A stretch of DNA of 64,000 nucleotides from Chaunax sp. Z400 (GCA_037577475.1 CM075204.1:7006355-7070354), one strand, 5' to 3'; shown: positions 35,274 to 47,329, counted from the stretch's first letter. Notes: generated by a model not told the origin, from the letters alone. Translations and numbers: made by a program.

Positions 35274-35363
35274 ATTGGACTAGAGGCTTTGATTGGCAGA
35301 CCCAGGTCGTTTTCTTACGGGACTAACAAGCGGATGCTACGGCCCAGGCTTTCCTTGACGTCA
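35274..35363 (+). promoter_or_regulatory. slc25a3: slc25a3 promoter: two inverted CCAAT boxes and a CRE
   Basis: ATTGG occurs at 35274-35278 and 35292-35296, and a perfect TGACGTCA palindrome lies at 35356-35363. That is about 90 bp before the end of the presumed non-coding exon 1. The same CRE plus CCAAT grammar occurs upstream of tmpo. Confidence 0.6.
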
Positions 35364-35419
35364 CGAAAGGACAAGTCGATTTACCGCGAGGTCATTCTGT
35401 CTCTCCAAGCAGCCGGTTG

Positions 35420-35456
35420 CAGCTAAGCGGAGGCGCCATTTTAAGACACTAACGGA
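35420..35456 (+). other. slc25a3: slc25a3 non-coding exon 1 (3' end)
   Basis: GCGGAGGCGCCATTTTAAGA lies just before a strong donor GTGAGTG at 35457. The matching acceptor TTGCAG lies at 35948-35953, 30 bp upstream of the ATG. The 5' limit of this exon is a guess. Confidence 0.5.
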
Positions 35457-35983
35457 GTGAGTGCAATTATTCTGTTAAAATAGTAGCCTACATATCAATG
35501 ATTAGATCAGCACTCCTTCATGATTGACGTATTTGAACCTATGACGTCGTTTTGCTCTCTTGTTTACCTTACTTGTACATTTGCTCTTACCAAGAGATCT
35601 TCCACCTTGCAGCGGTCAAGTTAGCTTAATGCTTGATTTAGCATAGCATTTAGCGTCAGCTAGAAAGCAGTATTCGAAATGCTTCCTTAATGTATCGACA
35701 GACACATGGGACGGACATATTAGATAGTTGTTACATGTCCATAATGGCTATCCAATTAGTTATGTGGACCATACGGGACTGTCATGTAGTTAGCTTGCTA
35801 GCAGCTAGATGTGTGTTCATTCAGTAAGCTAAGCATTTCCTGTTCAGGGTCATTCAGACGCCAAGCACCGTGTGACATGGTATCTCCGAGTTCTGGTGCC
35901 GTCCACTGTGTATGTCCCTAGCTAGCACAAAGCTAACATGTTGCTCATTGCAGCGTTGCTCCGCTGGCAGAAAAGACAGCACC

Positions 35984-38900
35984 ATGTACCCGACCGCTTT
36001 GACGCAGCTGGCCCGGGCAAACCCATTCAGCGCCCCTCTGTTCGCCCTCCAGAAAGTGGAAGAACCCCAACAGAGCTTTCATGGACAGAAAACCCGTAGA
36101 CTGGCAGCGGCGGCCACCGCAGACGGTAACACCTACACAGACCTACCACAGGCTGGCTAAAGGGCTAGCGTTAGCATTAGCTTAGTCAACCAGATTCGCC
36201 TAGTTGTGGTTAACTTCACAACGTAAATTATATTAATTACATGCAATAAGTACAGTGGTGAAGGTTAGAGCTGAATGTTGTAAACGCTTTAAATGGTCAT
36301 GAATGGTAATTGTTGAAATTGGTTTAGGTAGTTAGCTGCTAGGCCTTTGCTTCTTACTAGCCTTCTGTGGAGGACAAGGAAGGACAAAGTGGTTTTGCCT
36401 TTGCACTGGCAACAAACTGTATTTGTCATGTCGCACTTTATTTCAAACAATTAATTGAAGCTGAATGGAAACCTTTACTATATGCTCGGTAATTAAGTAA
36501 TGGTTAAGAAATGTAGAAACGCATTTGACAACGAGCTGTTCTGGGGTCGTCAAGAACAAATTGTTCTAGTCTGAAATTTTTTTTACAGCTTTGACAAAGT
36601 TTCTGTTAACTTTTAGCTTATTCACTTTCATTTATTAATTCAGTTTATGATCTGCCATGTTTTGAGAGATCTTAACATTTTTTGGGAGCCTCTGAATGCT
36701 ATTTTTTGTAAGTGCTTCAGACAGTCATGCTATGTAAACAATACCCTCCATCTACATTGCTACATACTCGGAGTATTTTTCCCTTGCATATATACACAAG
36801 TTTTACACAAGTCGTCAAGAGTAAGGTATATTAGAGGGCTTACATAACTTTGTTGTTTTTTTTAGTGCATTTGTACATTGAGTACAATGTTCAAATGTAC
36901 ATCAAGTACTTTTGTCCAAAACTAGGGACCCTCAGGTAATCGTGAATTGTTCTTTATAGATAAGTTAATAAGATATAGTTAATAGAGGTTGCAAACAGCC
37001 TGCACGTGTGTTACCGCCACCTTCTTGTGTTAGTACAGCATTGCTACCAGGTGCACATAAATCAAGGGAAAAACATATGACAAAACAATTGTCGTGTATA
37101 CTATTACGTCTGTTATAATTGAATTACTTTTCGAATATTTGAAAATCAATGCCATCCCTAATTCTTAAGCAGTTGGACATTCAACGACTTGACAGTTTCT
37201 CCTTTTCTAAGCTCAGAGATGCCCTTTTTCTTATAGTATTGCCTTTGTTTCTTCAGAGGGAGACAGTTGTGAGTTCGGCTCTAAGAAGTATTTCGTCCTG
37301 TGTGGCTTTGGTGGGATTCTGAGCTGTGGTACCACACACACAGCTGTGGTACCCCTTGATCTGGTCAAATGCAGAATGCAGGTCTGTCTCTGACACAGTG
37401 CCTATTTTTTTTTTTTAAAGATTGTCACATCATCCACCCATAACCATTTTTTTGGGGTCTTTTTTTAAAATGCACCAATTTGCATGTGAGAAATTGCATC
37501 AACCCGGCCGTGAAAGTGTTTTGTCATTGTGTACTGATCCCCATGATTTTGATTTGTTTGAGTGATTACAATGTGGCTGCATGATTGGGCACCAGTGTTC
37601 CTGTGTGCGTAATGATTTCTACCAGCCTTGCTGCCCCAAGCCCCACGTATTCTTATTGTGTAAGACTCATGTAAGTGAAGGTCAGGAGAATCAGATATGA
37701 GGAATAATGATATACTGAATGTTGACAGTGTTGTTTCACACCATCAGGTGTTTGTCACGAGGACATGTTAGATGGGCAACATATTAACGCTAATAGTCAT
37801 TGATTGTTCATTAACACACTTACTGATTAACCTTATGCTACTAGGTAAAAAAAAGTCTAGTGAAAAGTCAGAAGTACAGTACATAAGATAGAGACATGGG
37901 GATGATGATAAAGAACATTTTGTGGTATGAGTCTAGTATGCAGTTAAAATATGCATATATGCCTTTATTCTTGATGATCTATAGGTTTTTTCCTTCAAAA
38001 ATGTTCTCAATCTCAAATTTTGAGGACTATAGTTAAGTTTAGCTTTTTTTCAACCATTTAATCTTGTTGATCGTTGGTGTCCTAACGCCTCTATAAAATA
38101 GCATTTCATGTTTCTGTAAATTAACCTGCACAGTTCACTGAAATGAACTGAAACCAGTGGCTGCACGGAAGGTGGGAAACCAATCAAAAAACTTGTGGTG
38201 TGCCTGGAGAAGGGTGAGCATTGGGTAAATGTTTTTACTGAATTGCCTACCTTTTGAAACACCACAGTCCTTTAAATTTGATCCTGAAATCACTCATATA
38301 ATGATTTTATCAACCTTTGCTGTGTTATCCAAATAATTGGTGGCATGGTAGTGTCAGAGCCATCTATAATGGAAGAGTGCTGACACAGTGTTCTAACTGT
38401 CCACAGAGGGGACATGGGCAAACTGTCCAAGAACGTTTTAGTATGTTGACTTATGCAGTGACAACTCTTCCATTACATTGCTCTGATTTTATGTTGATTT
38501 TTGATCTGTGTTGCATGTGACCCTGCATGTTGCATGTTGTGTCCCCTCCCTTCTACCACAGAGGATGTCAGCTGTGAATTTGGCTCCTTAAAGTACTACG
38601 CCCTGTGTGGCTTTGGGGGTATCCTTAGCTGCGGCATCACACACACAGCAGTGGTGCCCCTCGACCTTGTCAAGTGCCGTATGCAGGTTTGTATGGAAGC
38701 TGAACCTCACAGTATCAACGTGTATCCAGCTGTATCTCCAACCTCTCAGCCCCAATGGCTTGATTTGTGATTTAACAGTTAGTTTTCTGAAACCTGTCCT
38801 CTTGCTTTACATGAATACAACACACACAAAGCACCAATAACACCTGCAAAATGTTTTGACATAGACTGGTTAAAAATTCCATTTTAGCTGTTATAGGGTA

Positions 38901-41900
38901 AGTATACTCAACAAAAATATATGCACAACAGTTTTGTTTTTGCTCCCATTTTTCATGAGTAGAAGTAAAAGATCTAAAACTTTCTCTAGAACACAGAAAG
39001 CTTATTCCCCTCATGTTTTGTTCACAAATTTGTTTGGATCCATGTTAGTGAGCATTTGCCCTTGATCGAGATAATCCATCCACCTAACAGGTGTTAGCAT
39101 AACAATATGATAACTATTAGGTGTTCGTTGCGATGGTCACAATAAAAGGCCACTCCCTAATGTGCAGTTTTATCTCAACACAATGCCACAGATGTTTCAA
39201 GTTTCTAGGAGCGTACAAGTGGCATGCTGACTGCAAGAATGTCCACCAGAGCAGTTGCCTGTGAACTGAAAGCCCATTTCTCCACCATAAGTAGTTTTCA
39301 ACGTTGCTTCAAAGAATTTGGCAATGCATTCAACCATTCCCACAACTACAGTCCACGTGTTCCATGCCAGGCCAGGACCGCCACCCTGGCCTCTCCACCT
39401 TTGAGATCGTCTGAGACGAGCCACCCAGACAGCTGAGGCAACAGTTTGTTTGCAGGTGGATGGATTATCTCGACCTCGGGCAAATGCTCACTAACACAGA
39501 TTTACACAGAATTTGAGGCGAATAAGTCTTTTGTCTGCATAGACAAAGTCTTAGATCTTTTACTCATGGAAAATGGGAGCAAAAACATGTATAGTGTTAT
39601 ATTTTTGAGTATATATCGACTTTTTGAATTTGATGTCTGCAACACATTTCAAAAATGCTGGGACATTGCCATGTATTACATCCCATTTTCTGTTAACAAC
39701 ACTCGTATGAGTGGGAAGAGAGGACATCGTTTTTTATTACAATTTATTATATATTATGAAATTATATTTTTAGTGCATTAGTTGTTTTAAAAGTTTTGAA
39801 AGTAGAATTCTTTCCCATTGTTGCTTGATAAACGTCTTCAGTTGCTCAACAGTCTGAGGTCTTTGTTGTAGTATTTTGTTGCTTTATAATGCACCAAGAA
39901 TTTTTAATTGGGGACAAGTTTGGGATGCAGCTGGATGCCAGCATATTTTATTCCAAGACCTGTATGAACATTTCAGCATTAGTGGTGCCTTCACAGATGT
40001 GCAAGTTATCCTTGCCACTGGCACTATAGCCTCCAAAGTGTTACTGGCCCCTTTAGTGTTTCATAAATTCAAGAAACATTTTGATGACATTATAGACTGA
40101 GGTTTTTGCCATTTCACGCTGAGAAACATTGTCTGAGACTGTTGGATAATTTTCCAATGCAGATTTTCCCAAAATGGTCAGCTTCTCCCCATTTTTGCTT
40201 TCCCTTTTCAAGCTCCATAACACATCTGTCACCAATGAACCTCTTTACCTGAGGCATGTTCCAGGTGCTTTTGAGCATTCTGTCCCAACTTTTTTGAGAC
40301 ATGTTGCTGGCTTAAAATTCAGAATAAGCAAATATTTTCAAGAATTAGTAAAGTTGATGTGGTAGAACTTAAGATATATTGTCATTGTGTTGTTTTCAAT
40401 TTAACTTAATGTCAAAAAGAATTAGAAATGTTCATATTCTGTCTCATTAATGTTTTACAAAGTTGTCCAATTTTTTTTGCTTTACAAGTCATGTATTAAC
40501 CCATACTAGTTAGACAAGTTAATCTATAAGCCTCTATACATATCTGTTTTGAACATCAGATCCCAAAAATGTTAGTAATATGTTGACATGCCTCTGCACA
40601 CTTCTCTTCACCAACAAAGGTGGACCCAGATAAATACAAGAGCATCGGCAACGGTTTTTCTGTGACTGTGAGGGAAGATGGCGTCAGAGGCCTGGCAAAG
40701 GGCTGGGCTCCCACCTTCATCGGCTACTCCATGCAGGGACTGTGCAAGTTTGGCTTCTACGAAGTGTTCAAGGTCTTCTACAGTGACCTCCTAGGAGAGG
40801 TGAGGGCACACACAGCGATTCACACACGGCTCTGCACTAACATGGAGTACCATTATGTACATCAAGACATGAAGATGGAGAATTTTTTTTTTCACTGCAT
40901 CACATCACTTTTTTCTTCTTTGTTGTTTCCGTACATATTTGTCGTGCCTTGCGTGAATTGTAGCTACACTGTCCCCTGCCATTTCCGGTGGTATTGCTCC
41001 ATTTCGTCCGTATCTCTGAGCTCTCCTAAAACGTGTCCGATTATGTTCGGAAAGAATACAGATGTACAGAAGGCTCCATCCGTCTACAGCATAAATGGGC
41101 CTTAAGACTTGGTTGCAAGATGCGGATCATCCTTGGTTGCATGGGACTGGGTTGGGTTCAAAAAGGCAGACCAACTATATTGGTTCAGTTTTAAGTAAAT
41201 AAATAATGCGTTCTTTCCTTAAACATGTTAACACTAAAATGAGTTCGCAGCAATTAATATCCTATTATTGAAAGAAATAAAACCTAATCTGTACATATGG
41301 TGCTGTTGTCCAAGAAATGAACAGTAATGGGATTTTTTTTTATTCCTAGTTTCCGTAAAATTAACTTTGATATAATTAATTACCTGGTCTACACACTTAG
41401 CCATTACACCCAGGTTAGATGAGGGCTAAGAAGAACCTGCATTTAATAACTTCTTTGTGCATGGATGGAAACACAATATCATACATATCACCACAAATGC
41501 TTTACACTTACTTGCAGCCAGAGTAAGATGTATAAAATGCTCATGTATATGATATAAACTAAAAGTTCTTGCATCAGGATGATAATTATCTTTGGATTTA
41601 GATCAAAAGAAACTTAATCCCTGTTGGAACGATAACCACTGTTCACCATGGCACAAATCAACCATTCCTGAAACAAATCTGAACAGTTGAGGAACATTGT
41701 AGTGATGAAGCTTGTGGTTTGTTTGTCCTTACAAACTTCTTGGTTGTGAACTATGACTATATGGTTCAAGCAGAGCTCCTCATCTGCTGTTTGTTGCCTG
41801 ACCCTCTGCTCTGTGTTGTCACCTAACAGGAGAATACCTACCTGTGGAGGACATCGTTGTACCTGGCTGCATCAGCCAGTGCAGAGTTCTTTGCCGACAT

Positions 41901-44900
41901 TGCTCTGGCTCCCATGGAGGCTGTCAAGGTTCGTATCCAGACCCAACCGGGCTACGCCAACACCTTGAGACAGTGTGTACCCAAGATGTATGCAGAGGAG
42001 GGGCTCTGGGCGTAAGTATGATACCCTCTTACAATTCTTCAGCATTGAGTTTTGTTGTCAGTCACTGTCAGTAAGACTAAAGGGCTGTCCAGAATAGGAA
42101 TGGCTGTGTATAATGATGGACTGATAAATAGAAAGTTTGTAAAATGACAACACGTTCCTTAGATCCACCTCTGGAGGGCACTGTTCTCTGAGCAGAGCTC
42201 CTCAGCAGCTTTCAGGCTGTACAGTTGGAGGTGCTTGAGTCATTGGCGTGTGAGAAAAGTCTACCTGTCTCCAAGTCCGCTTGCAATACTGACATCCCTG
42301 TCCTTTACAGACCGGGAGCTCCCAGTACTGCAAAACTTGGGGACGGACACACTTTAGATAGTTTGTTCTGGAATGTGTAAAAATGTGAGGCAATGTTTTC
42401 AAAGTTTGATTTGAGTAGGAGAATAAATGAATGAGTTAATTAGAAGATTTGTAAAGACACTTTCTTTTGGTTTCCTGTCTTCTCTCCTTGGTATACTAAT
42501 CTTATGTCTGTATAAGACTGGAGTTGAATTGATGTGAAGAAGCTCACTCTTTCCACTACAGTTTCTATAAGGGTGTGGTGCCACTGTGGATGAGGCAGAT
42601 CCCTTATACCATGATGAAGTTTGCCTGCTTCGAGCGTACGGTGGAGATGCTCTACAAGTATGTTGTCCCCAAGCCCCGTAGTGAGTGCAGCAAACCTGAG
42701 CAGCTGGTGGTCACTTTTGTGGCTGGTTACATCGGTGAGTAAAGGAACATGTGAACAGCACACTTTTGTTGCAGTGGTGTTTGAAAACGCTATTAGTTTA
42801 TGGAACTTTTCTCAACACAGCAAAATCTGATTAATGAACAAGCATCAAGTGAAAGCTTTTAGTTTGAGAAGTGGAATAACCAAAGAACAGTGGAGCTCCA
42901 CAGCGCCTGATGCTCATTACAGCTACAAAGCCAAATAATGAACAATAACAATTGAGACAGGTTAGAATTGTGACTCCTACTGAACGTTAGCAGCAATGTT
43001 TGTAAATTATAAATATATCTCAGCAGGGTGCCAGGATATAAAATCTGATGGTTAGACCATCATACCGTGAACATTTACTGCTTACTGGTGTTATTAAAAC
43101 AAAGGGAGAATCTCAAATGCACATCCGTTTCTCCTCGACTGCCCATCATGCCTCACGCGTATCTAGCAGAGAAAATACCAGAGAGAAACGAGGGAGATGT
43201 CCCTGATCTCCATCGTCCAAAAGAAGGTATTAAAATCAGTAACGTGGGAAAACTACACGAACAACAAACTAGGATTGGTCCTCGGGGACGGATACCCTGT
43301 TTGAAAGAAATGTGGGTGATCCCCCTCTGTGCAGATCAGTTCATGACATTATTCCAAACAAAGAAACTTGAATGTTGAATATAGAACATTCATACAAGTT
43401 GAGGGACTAAAATTATTGATGTGGGACGTTTCATTTTCTACTGAAATTACGGAAAAGCAATCAGACGGAGACACAGAAAGCCGTTTCTCCATAGGGATCC
43501 TCTGCATGTTGTCAGACATTTAATAATGTGAGCCTGTAATTGGTGATTGCAATATCATTAATTTTCCTCATCCCCTGCAGCAACATCTTTGTCTGTCCAT
43601 TCAGTAATAAACTCCACCTAAAGTTAAATCTGCTTTTACATCAAGGATGTGATACTTCTCTCCCCCCCAACCTCTGGTGCCAACAGGCTTTAGTTATAAA
43701 CATGTTATAGTTGCATCATTTATCAAGGTTATCATTCTCTTTATTATAACACCTGGAAAAAAAGTGGAGAAATGCATGCTGCTATAATTACAAGAAATAA
43801 TTTGATTTGTCTTTCCTGTTATGTGTTGATCATGTTCCTTTTTTCCTCCCAATTTCTGTTCAAACAGATCTACAGCTCTGTAATTCCTCAACTTTCAAAA
43901 GGCATACTTCCACTTAAAAAATATTTAGATTCCACTATAATAAAGCACTTATTCCTTTATGGGTCACTAACTACTATTGCTACTATAGTAGTGATAATAA
44001 TAGGAATGAGAATAAAATAATAAATTATTATTATTGTGAGATACCGTGCTATTTTGAGACTGAAAATCTCTCACCATTGCAGCCCTTGTACTTGCTATCA
44101 GTTTTGTGTGATTCCAGTGATGTAGTGTTAGATATGTACTGGCATGGAGCAGTTACTCCAGTTGATTGTAGAGTTCAGTTGTCTGATGATTCTTGTTTGC
44201 TGTGTGTGCAGCTGGTGTCTTCTGTGCCATCGTGTCCCACCCTGCTGACTCCGTGGTGTCTGTGCTAAACAAGGAGAAGGGCAGCACTGCTGTCCAGGTC
44301 CTCAAGAAACTAGGTCCCAAAGGTCTGTATCAACACCAGTCCTCATGTCATCAGTAGCAGAATATAACATTTAAGCAACGTGCTCCTTAGATCCACCTCT
44401 AGAAGGCTCTGTTCTCTGACCAGATTCTCAGCTTCATTCTGCCTGTCATTTGGAGGTACTTGAGTCATTGGTGTGTCAATCTACCTTCCCCCTACTTCAG
44501 ATTATCACTTGGTAGAAACCTTTTGACTTATGCTGCAATAATATGGCTCAGGTGATTAGGTTTGAGGTCTATCCGGATCATGGTATGGATCCAGGTTGTT
44601 TTGTTTTTTTAAATTCTACTATATGACGACTCCTTGACCCACCTTACTCTGCCTCTGGCAGGATGGGTCGTGGCGTAGGGTGCTGTCCAGTTCACACATG
44701 CCCACAATGGACTGTCTATTCCCAAATATTGATGTTTCTTCATGAAAGGGAGTGGAGCGAAAGCATGTGACCTGGAATTATGTACACAAAGTTGGTAGCC
44801 CTTTATTGGAAGAACAGTGAGTAGTGGTTCCGCTGTGATGCTCAAAATCAAGCTGTAATTATACATTCATTCATTCACAGTATAGGTACCTATTTTTAAA

Positions 44901-45683
44901 TGAGCATTCATTCAAAAAGGTCTTGCTTAGAGTAGAACAGTATTAGAAATAAGAGTACGCCATGACTCGACACAATAGCACCAGACCCCCCCCCCCTTTC
45001 ATTGATCAATGGGTAGACTGCTGTTGATTCATCAGACCTGTTCATGAATGAATAACTTCACACGGCAGGAGCCATATTAAACAACACTATAAAACTCTGT
45101 TCCCCCCTCTCCACCACTTAGCTAATTCAAAAATGAGCAGCAGTAGAATGCAGTCAGTACTCTTGGAGCTCGTGGAATGTTGGTGGAAAGACCTACTTAC
45201 TTTTCAAACATCTGTCTGATCATTCATAGTTCATTTATTTGAGTCATACTTCATAATTACTAAATAAATAAATTCATACTTTTATTGTTATTCTAATGTC
45301 AGCTGCTGGGATTGTAATGTGTTTTGGAAGTGACTTTGGATAAAAGTTCATGTACCATAACACAGCTGCATGCATGTGAATGCTGACGACATTGTGCTCA
45401 TTGTTGACTGGATTGATAGTTACAGCAATCACTCAGCAGAACATTTTTATACATATACATATGTATAATGTATAAAACCCTGTGTAGAACAAGGTCTGAA
45501 TGTGATACTATTTCCTGTTCAGGTGTCTGGAAGGGTCTGGTTGCCCGAATCATCATGATTGGTACTCTGACCGCCCTGCAGTGGTTCATCTATGACTCTG
45601 TCAAGGTCTACTTCCGCCTGCCACGCCCCCCTCCCCCCGAGATGCCAGAGTCCCTGAAAAAGAAGCTTGGCCTCACCGAGTAA
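35984..45683 (+). CDS. slc25a3: Mitochondrial phosphate carrier SLC25A3
   Basis: Coding exons: 35984-36125, 3A 37257-37381 or 3B 38562-38686, 40620-40799, 41830-42011, 42562-42734, 44212-44322 and 45523-45683. Each isoform is 1074 nt with stop, 357 aa. The protein starts MYPTALTQLARANPFSAPLF, a cleavable mitochondrial presequence of about 45 residues. Three carrier repeats follow with signatures PLDLVKCRMQ, PMEAVKVRIQ and PADSVVSVLN, plus the conserved GWAPTFIGYSMQGLCKFGFY and FRLPRPPPPEMPESLKKKLG tail. Known role: electroneutral import of phosphate with H+ (and copper import) across the inner mitochondrial membrane, for ATP synthesis. All splice sites are GT-AG and phases match. AATAAA lies at 45905-45910 and 45967-45972. 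Adjacency to tmpo in the same orientation is conserved in vertebrates. Confidence 0.98.
37257..37381 (+). other. slc25a3: slc25a3 alternative exon 3A
   Basis: This exon is 125 nt, entered in phase 1 and left in phase 0. It encodes 42 residues including CEFGSKKYFVLCGFGG and SCGTTHTAVV. The Thr before THTA matches the human A (heart/muscle) form. It cannot be spliced together with 3B in frame, because the incoming phases differ. Confidence 0.93.
38562..38686 (+). other. slc25a3: slc25a3 alternative exon 3B
   Basis: The same length and phases as 3A. It encodes CEFGSLKYYALCGFGG and SCGITHTAVV, differing at 6 of 42 residues. The KYYALCGFGG text matches the human B (ubiquitous) form. The acceptor is TTCTACCACAG. 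Confidence 0.93.
38903..39613 (+). mobile_element. Internally deleted Tc1-like element with long inverted ends
   Basis: The left end ACTCAACAAAAATATATGC...TTTTTGCTCCCATTTTTCATGA and the reversed right end ACTCAAAAATATAACAC...TTTTTGCTCCCATTTTCCATGA form roughly 170-190-bp inverted repeats, flanked by TA. Between them only a transposase start remains (39220-39436: ARMSTRAVACELKAHFSTIS, FQRCFKEFGNAFN). The catalytic domain is missing, so at best it was non-autonomous. It lies in the intron after slc25a3 exon 3B. Confidence 0.85.
39620..40500 (-). mobile_element. Second Tc1/mariner family, degraded
   Basis: The words GAATTTGATGTCTGCAACAC, AATGCTGGGACA and TTCTGTCCCAACTTTTTTGA are the inner parts of a fish transposon whose ends begin TACAACCCC. 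On the minus strand 40060-39870 is the antisense of a transposase carboxyl half (regions for LHICEGT-like and EQLLKTFIKQQW-like text), riddled with stops. A terminal piece of the same family is at 49190-49420. Confidence 0.65.
42150..42352 (+). ncRNA. H/ACA-box snoRNA in slc25a3 intron
   Basis: This shows full H/ACA architecture. The 5' hairpin has an outer stem ACACG (42150-42154)/CGTGT (42247-42251) and an inner stem CACCTC (42166-42171)/GAGGTG (42228-42233), with large internal-loop strands as guide pocket. An H box AGAAAA is at 42253-42258, two bases after the stem. The 3' hairpin has GTCTCCAAGT (42267-42276)/ACTTGGGGAC (42335-42344) and TTGCAATACTG (42281-42291)/CAGTACTGCAA (42323-42333). 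An ACA box at 42347-42349 has three bases left to the end. It lies in the 550-bp intron between coding exons 5 and 6. Human SLC25A3 is known to host the H/ACA RNA SNORA53, so this is probably its fish counterpart; I did not compare sequences. The target uridine is not identified. Confidence 0.82.
43067..43378 (+). other. Unrecognised 103-codon open frame in slc25a3 intron
   Basis: The reading frame contains HLRPKEG-like and GPRGRIPCLKEMWV text. I recognise no family, find no splice sites joining it to neighbours, and see no repeat in tandem. It could be a decayed mobile-element fragment or chance. The intron (42735-44211) is otherwise unremarkable. Confidence 0.2.
44380..44520 (+). ncRNA. Partial paralogue of the H/ACA snoRNA (5' hairpin)
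   Basis: 17 nt (44384-44400) are identical to 42156-42172, and 25 nt (44452-44476) match 42227-42251 with two transitions. These are the two strands of the 5' hairpin pocket and inner stem (ACCTC/GAGGT kept). The apical part between them has diverged. No H box or ACA box in the right place is visible; a separate TCTACC/GGTAGA stem follows (44480-44516). It is either a decayed duplicate or a divergent snoRNA. It lies in the last slc25a3 intron. Confidence 0.5.
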
Positions 45684-46030
45684 ATACTCACCCCCATTCC
45701 TCCTCCTCTGAGCCCCGGGATTCACAGCAGCTTTCTGTATTTATGTCCTCAGCTGCACAGGTCTGCTTCTACTCGTGTATATTTCAAAACAGGCAAGTAG
45801 AGAAGATGGAACTGTCTTGTATCACCCAAGATTTTGACACACAATATTCTCTAGTAGAGACAACTGTCTTGATTTATCATTTCCTGTGAGAAAAATGGAA
45901 TTCTAATAAAAAATTCAAGTGGGAAACATAGCTGTCATTTCTTTCTCACCTACAATTTTCCATTTCAATAAAGTCCTGGATGATTTATCCAGGTAATGCA
46001 ACCTTGATCTGTATATGACTTCATTTTGGT
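45684..46030 (+). promoter_or_regulatory. slc25a3: slc25a3 3' UTR and poly(A) signals
   Basis: The UTR follows the TAA at 45681-45683. AATAAA occurs at 45905-45910 and 45967-45972, so two alternative 3' ends are possible. Confidence 0.7.
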
Positions 46031-46189
46031 TCAGCACTGAAGGGAAAGTCATACTCATACTTCAGCAGTGTTACTTGTAAACTCAGGTTCAGTAGTGAAA
46101 GGGGACCATGCCTCTACAGTTCATTGTGAGAGCTGTCTTCAAGTCATGAGTCCAGAAAGGAGGCACAGAGATCAGAAAACATGTCAAAT

Positions 46190-46420
46190 CCTCAACTGTA
46201 GAATATTTTGTCATCAGAAGAAAGTGGAGGACATGGTTTTTTTTTTATATTTAATGATTCTTTTATATCTAAGGCTCTCATTCTCAGCGGTATGGTCCTT
46301 TAATTTGCAATATGGAAAATGGAATTTCAAATTCAACATGACTGGGCAAAACAGTTCCACTGTTATTTTTGCCCCCTACCACTAGAGGGTGTACATATTC
46401 CACTGTTTTCTGTTTGGACA
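46190..46420. repeat. Dispersed repeat, copy 1 of 2
   Basis: It shares an ordered series of words with 47330-47520: AAGGCTCTC/GAGGCTCTC, CAGCGGTA, GGTCCTTTAA/GGTCCTTAAA, TGGAATTTCAAATTC/TGGAATTTGAAATTC, CACTAGAGG and TATTCC-CTGTTTT. No coding capacity or ends are recognisable. Confidence 0.6.
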
Positions 46421-47329
46421 CGTTTTTGTATCTGGATTTTTTTTTTTTTTTTAAACTAAGAACAGCCAGGTGAGAGTTAGGTTTAGACGTTATCTGACTT
46501 CATGTCCCACAGCATCCCAGTACTCAATTAGAATGTTTAAATTGATATAGATTCTTCCCATCATCCTGTTCTTGAGAGGGAACACAAAGCAGCTGAGAAA
46601 GTGGACACTGAAGATCACTTGGTTATAATGACAAGTCGGCTGCTGCTTTGTCCACATTAAATGCAGTATATGCTATAAGCATTTGTTGTGAGTGATGTAT
46701 TATTGTGGATTATTTCCACCTTTCTCACAATTATTTACATTATAAATAATGCCTTAAATTTGGTATCAGGGAATAAGCCTTTTTCTAGTTGAATAAAATG
46801 TTTGGGTGTGATTGTTGGTGCAAACAGGGAGATGGGGGGGGATGAGAAGAGACAGAAAGCAGGAATAGCCAAGCCAACAATCACACATACAATGTATGTT
46901 GTATGTGTGATTGTTAAAGTGTCGTATTTAGAACTGCTTAACAAAAACCACTGCAACAGATTAGAATATGCATGATAACTGAACCCCCTAAAGGTCTGAT
47001 CGTAGAATCATTAGTTCACCACTGACAACATGTTGGCATCAATGAATGCGAATCTACACTAACGTCTGAAGATAATGAAGGAGTGATCCTCTCTCCTGCG
47101 CCTCTGATTGGCTACTAATCATTGCCCTCATCGGTGATGTTGCTTTGCTTTAAGGCAGGAGGAGAGATGCTTGGTTAGGTTTGGGGTAAGAATATCAGTG
47201 AAGATAAGACGAAGATTAGGGCAGATCATCCGTCATCAAACAAATGTTGCACTGTGGCACTTCCATCTCCTGGTGTCACTCACCAAAATGCATGTTGTGT
47301 ATTCTTGAAATCTAAAAAAAATGTGTCCA

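Noticed and set aside
37896..37990. Possible C/D-box snoRNA (GATGATGA near 37900)
   Set aside because: No CUGA D box at a suitable distance and no terminal stem.
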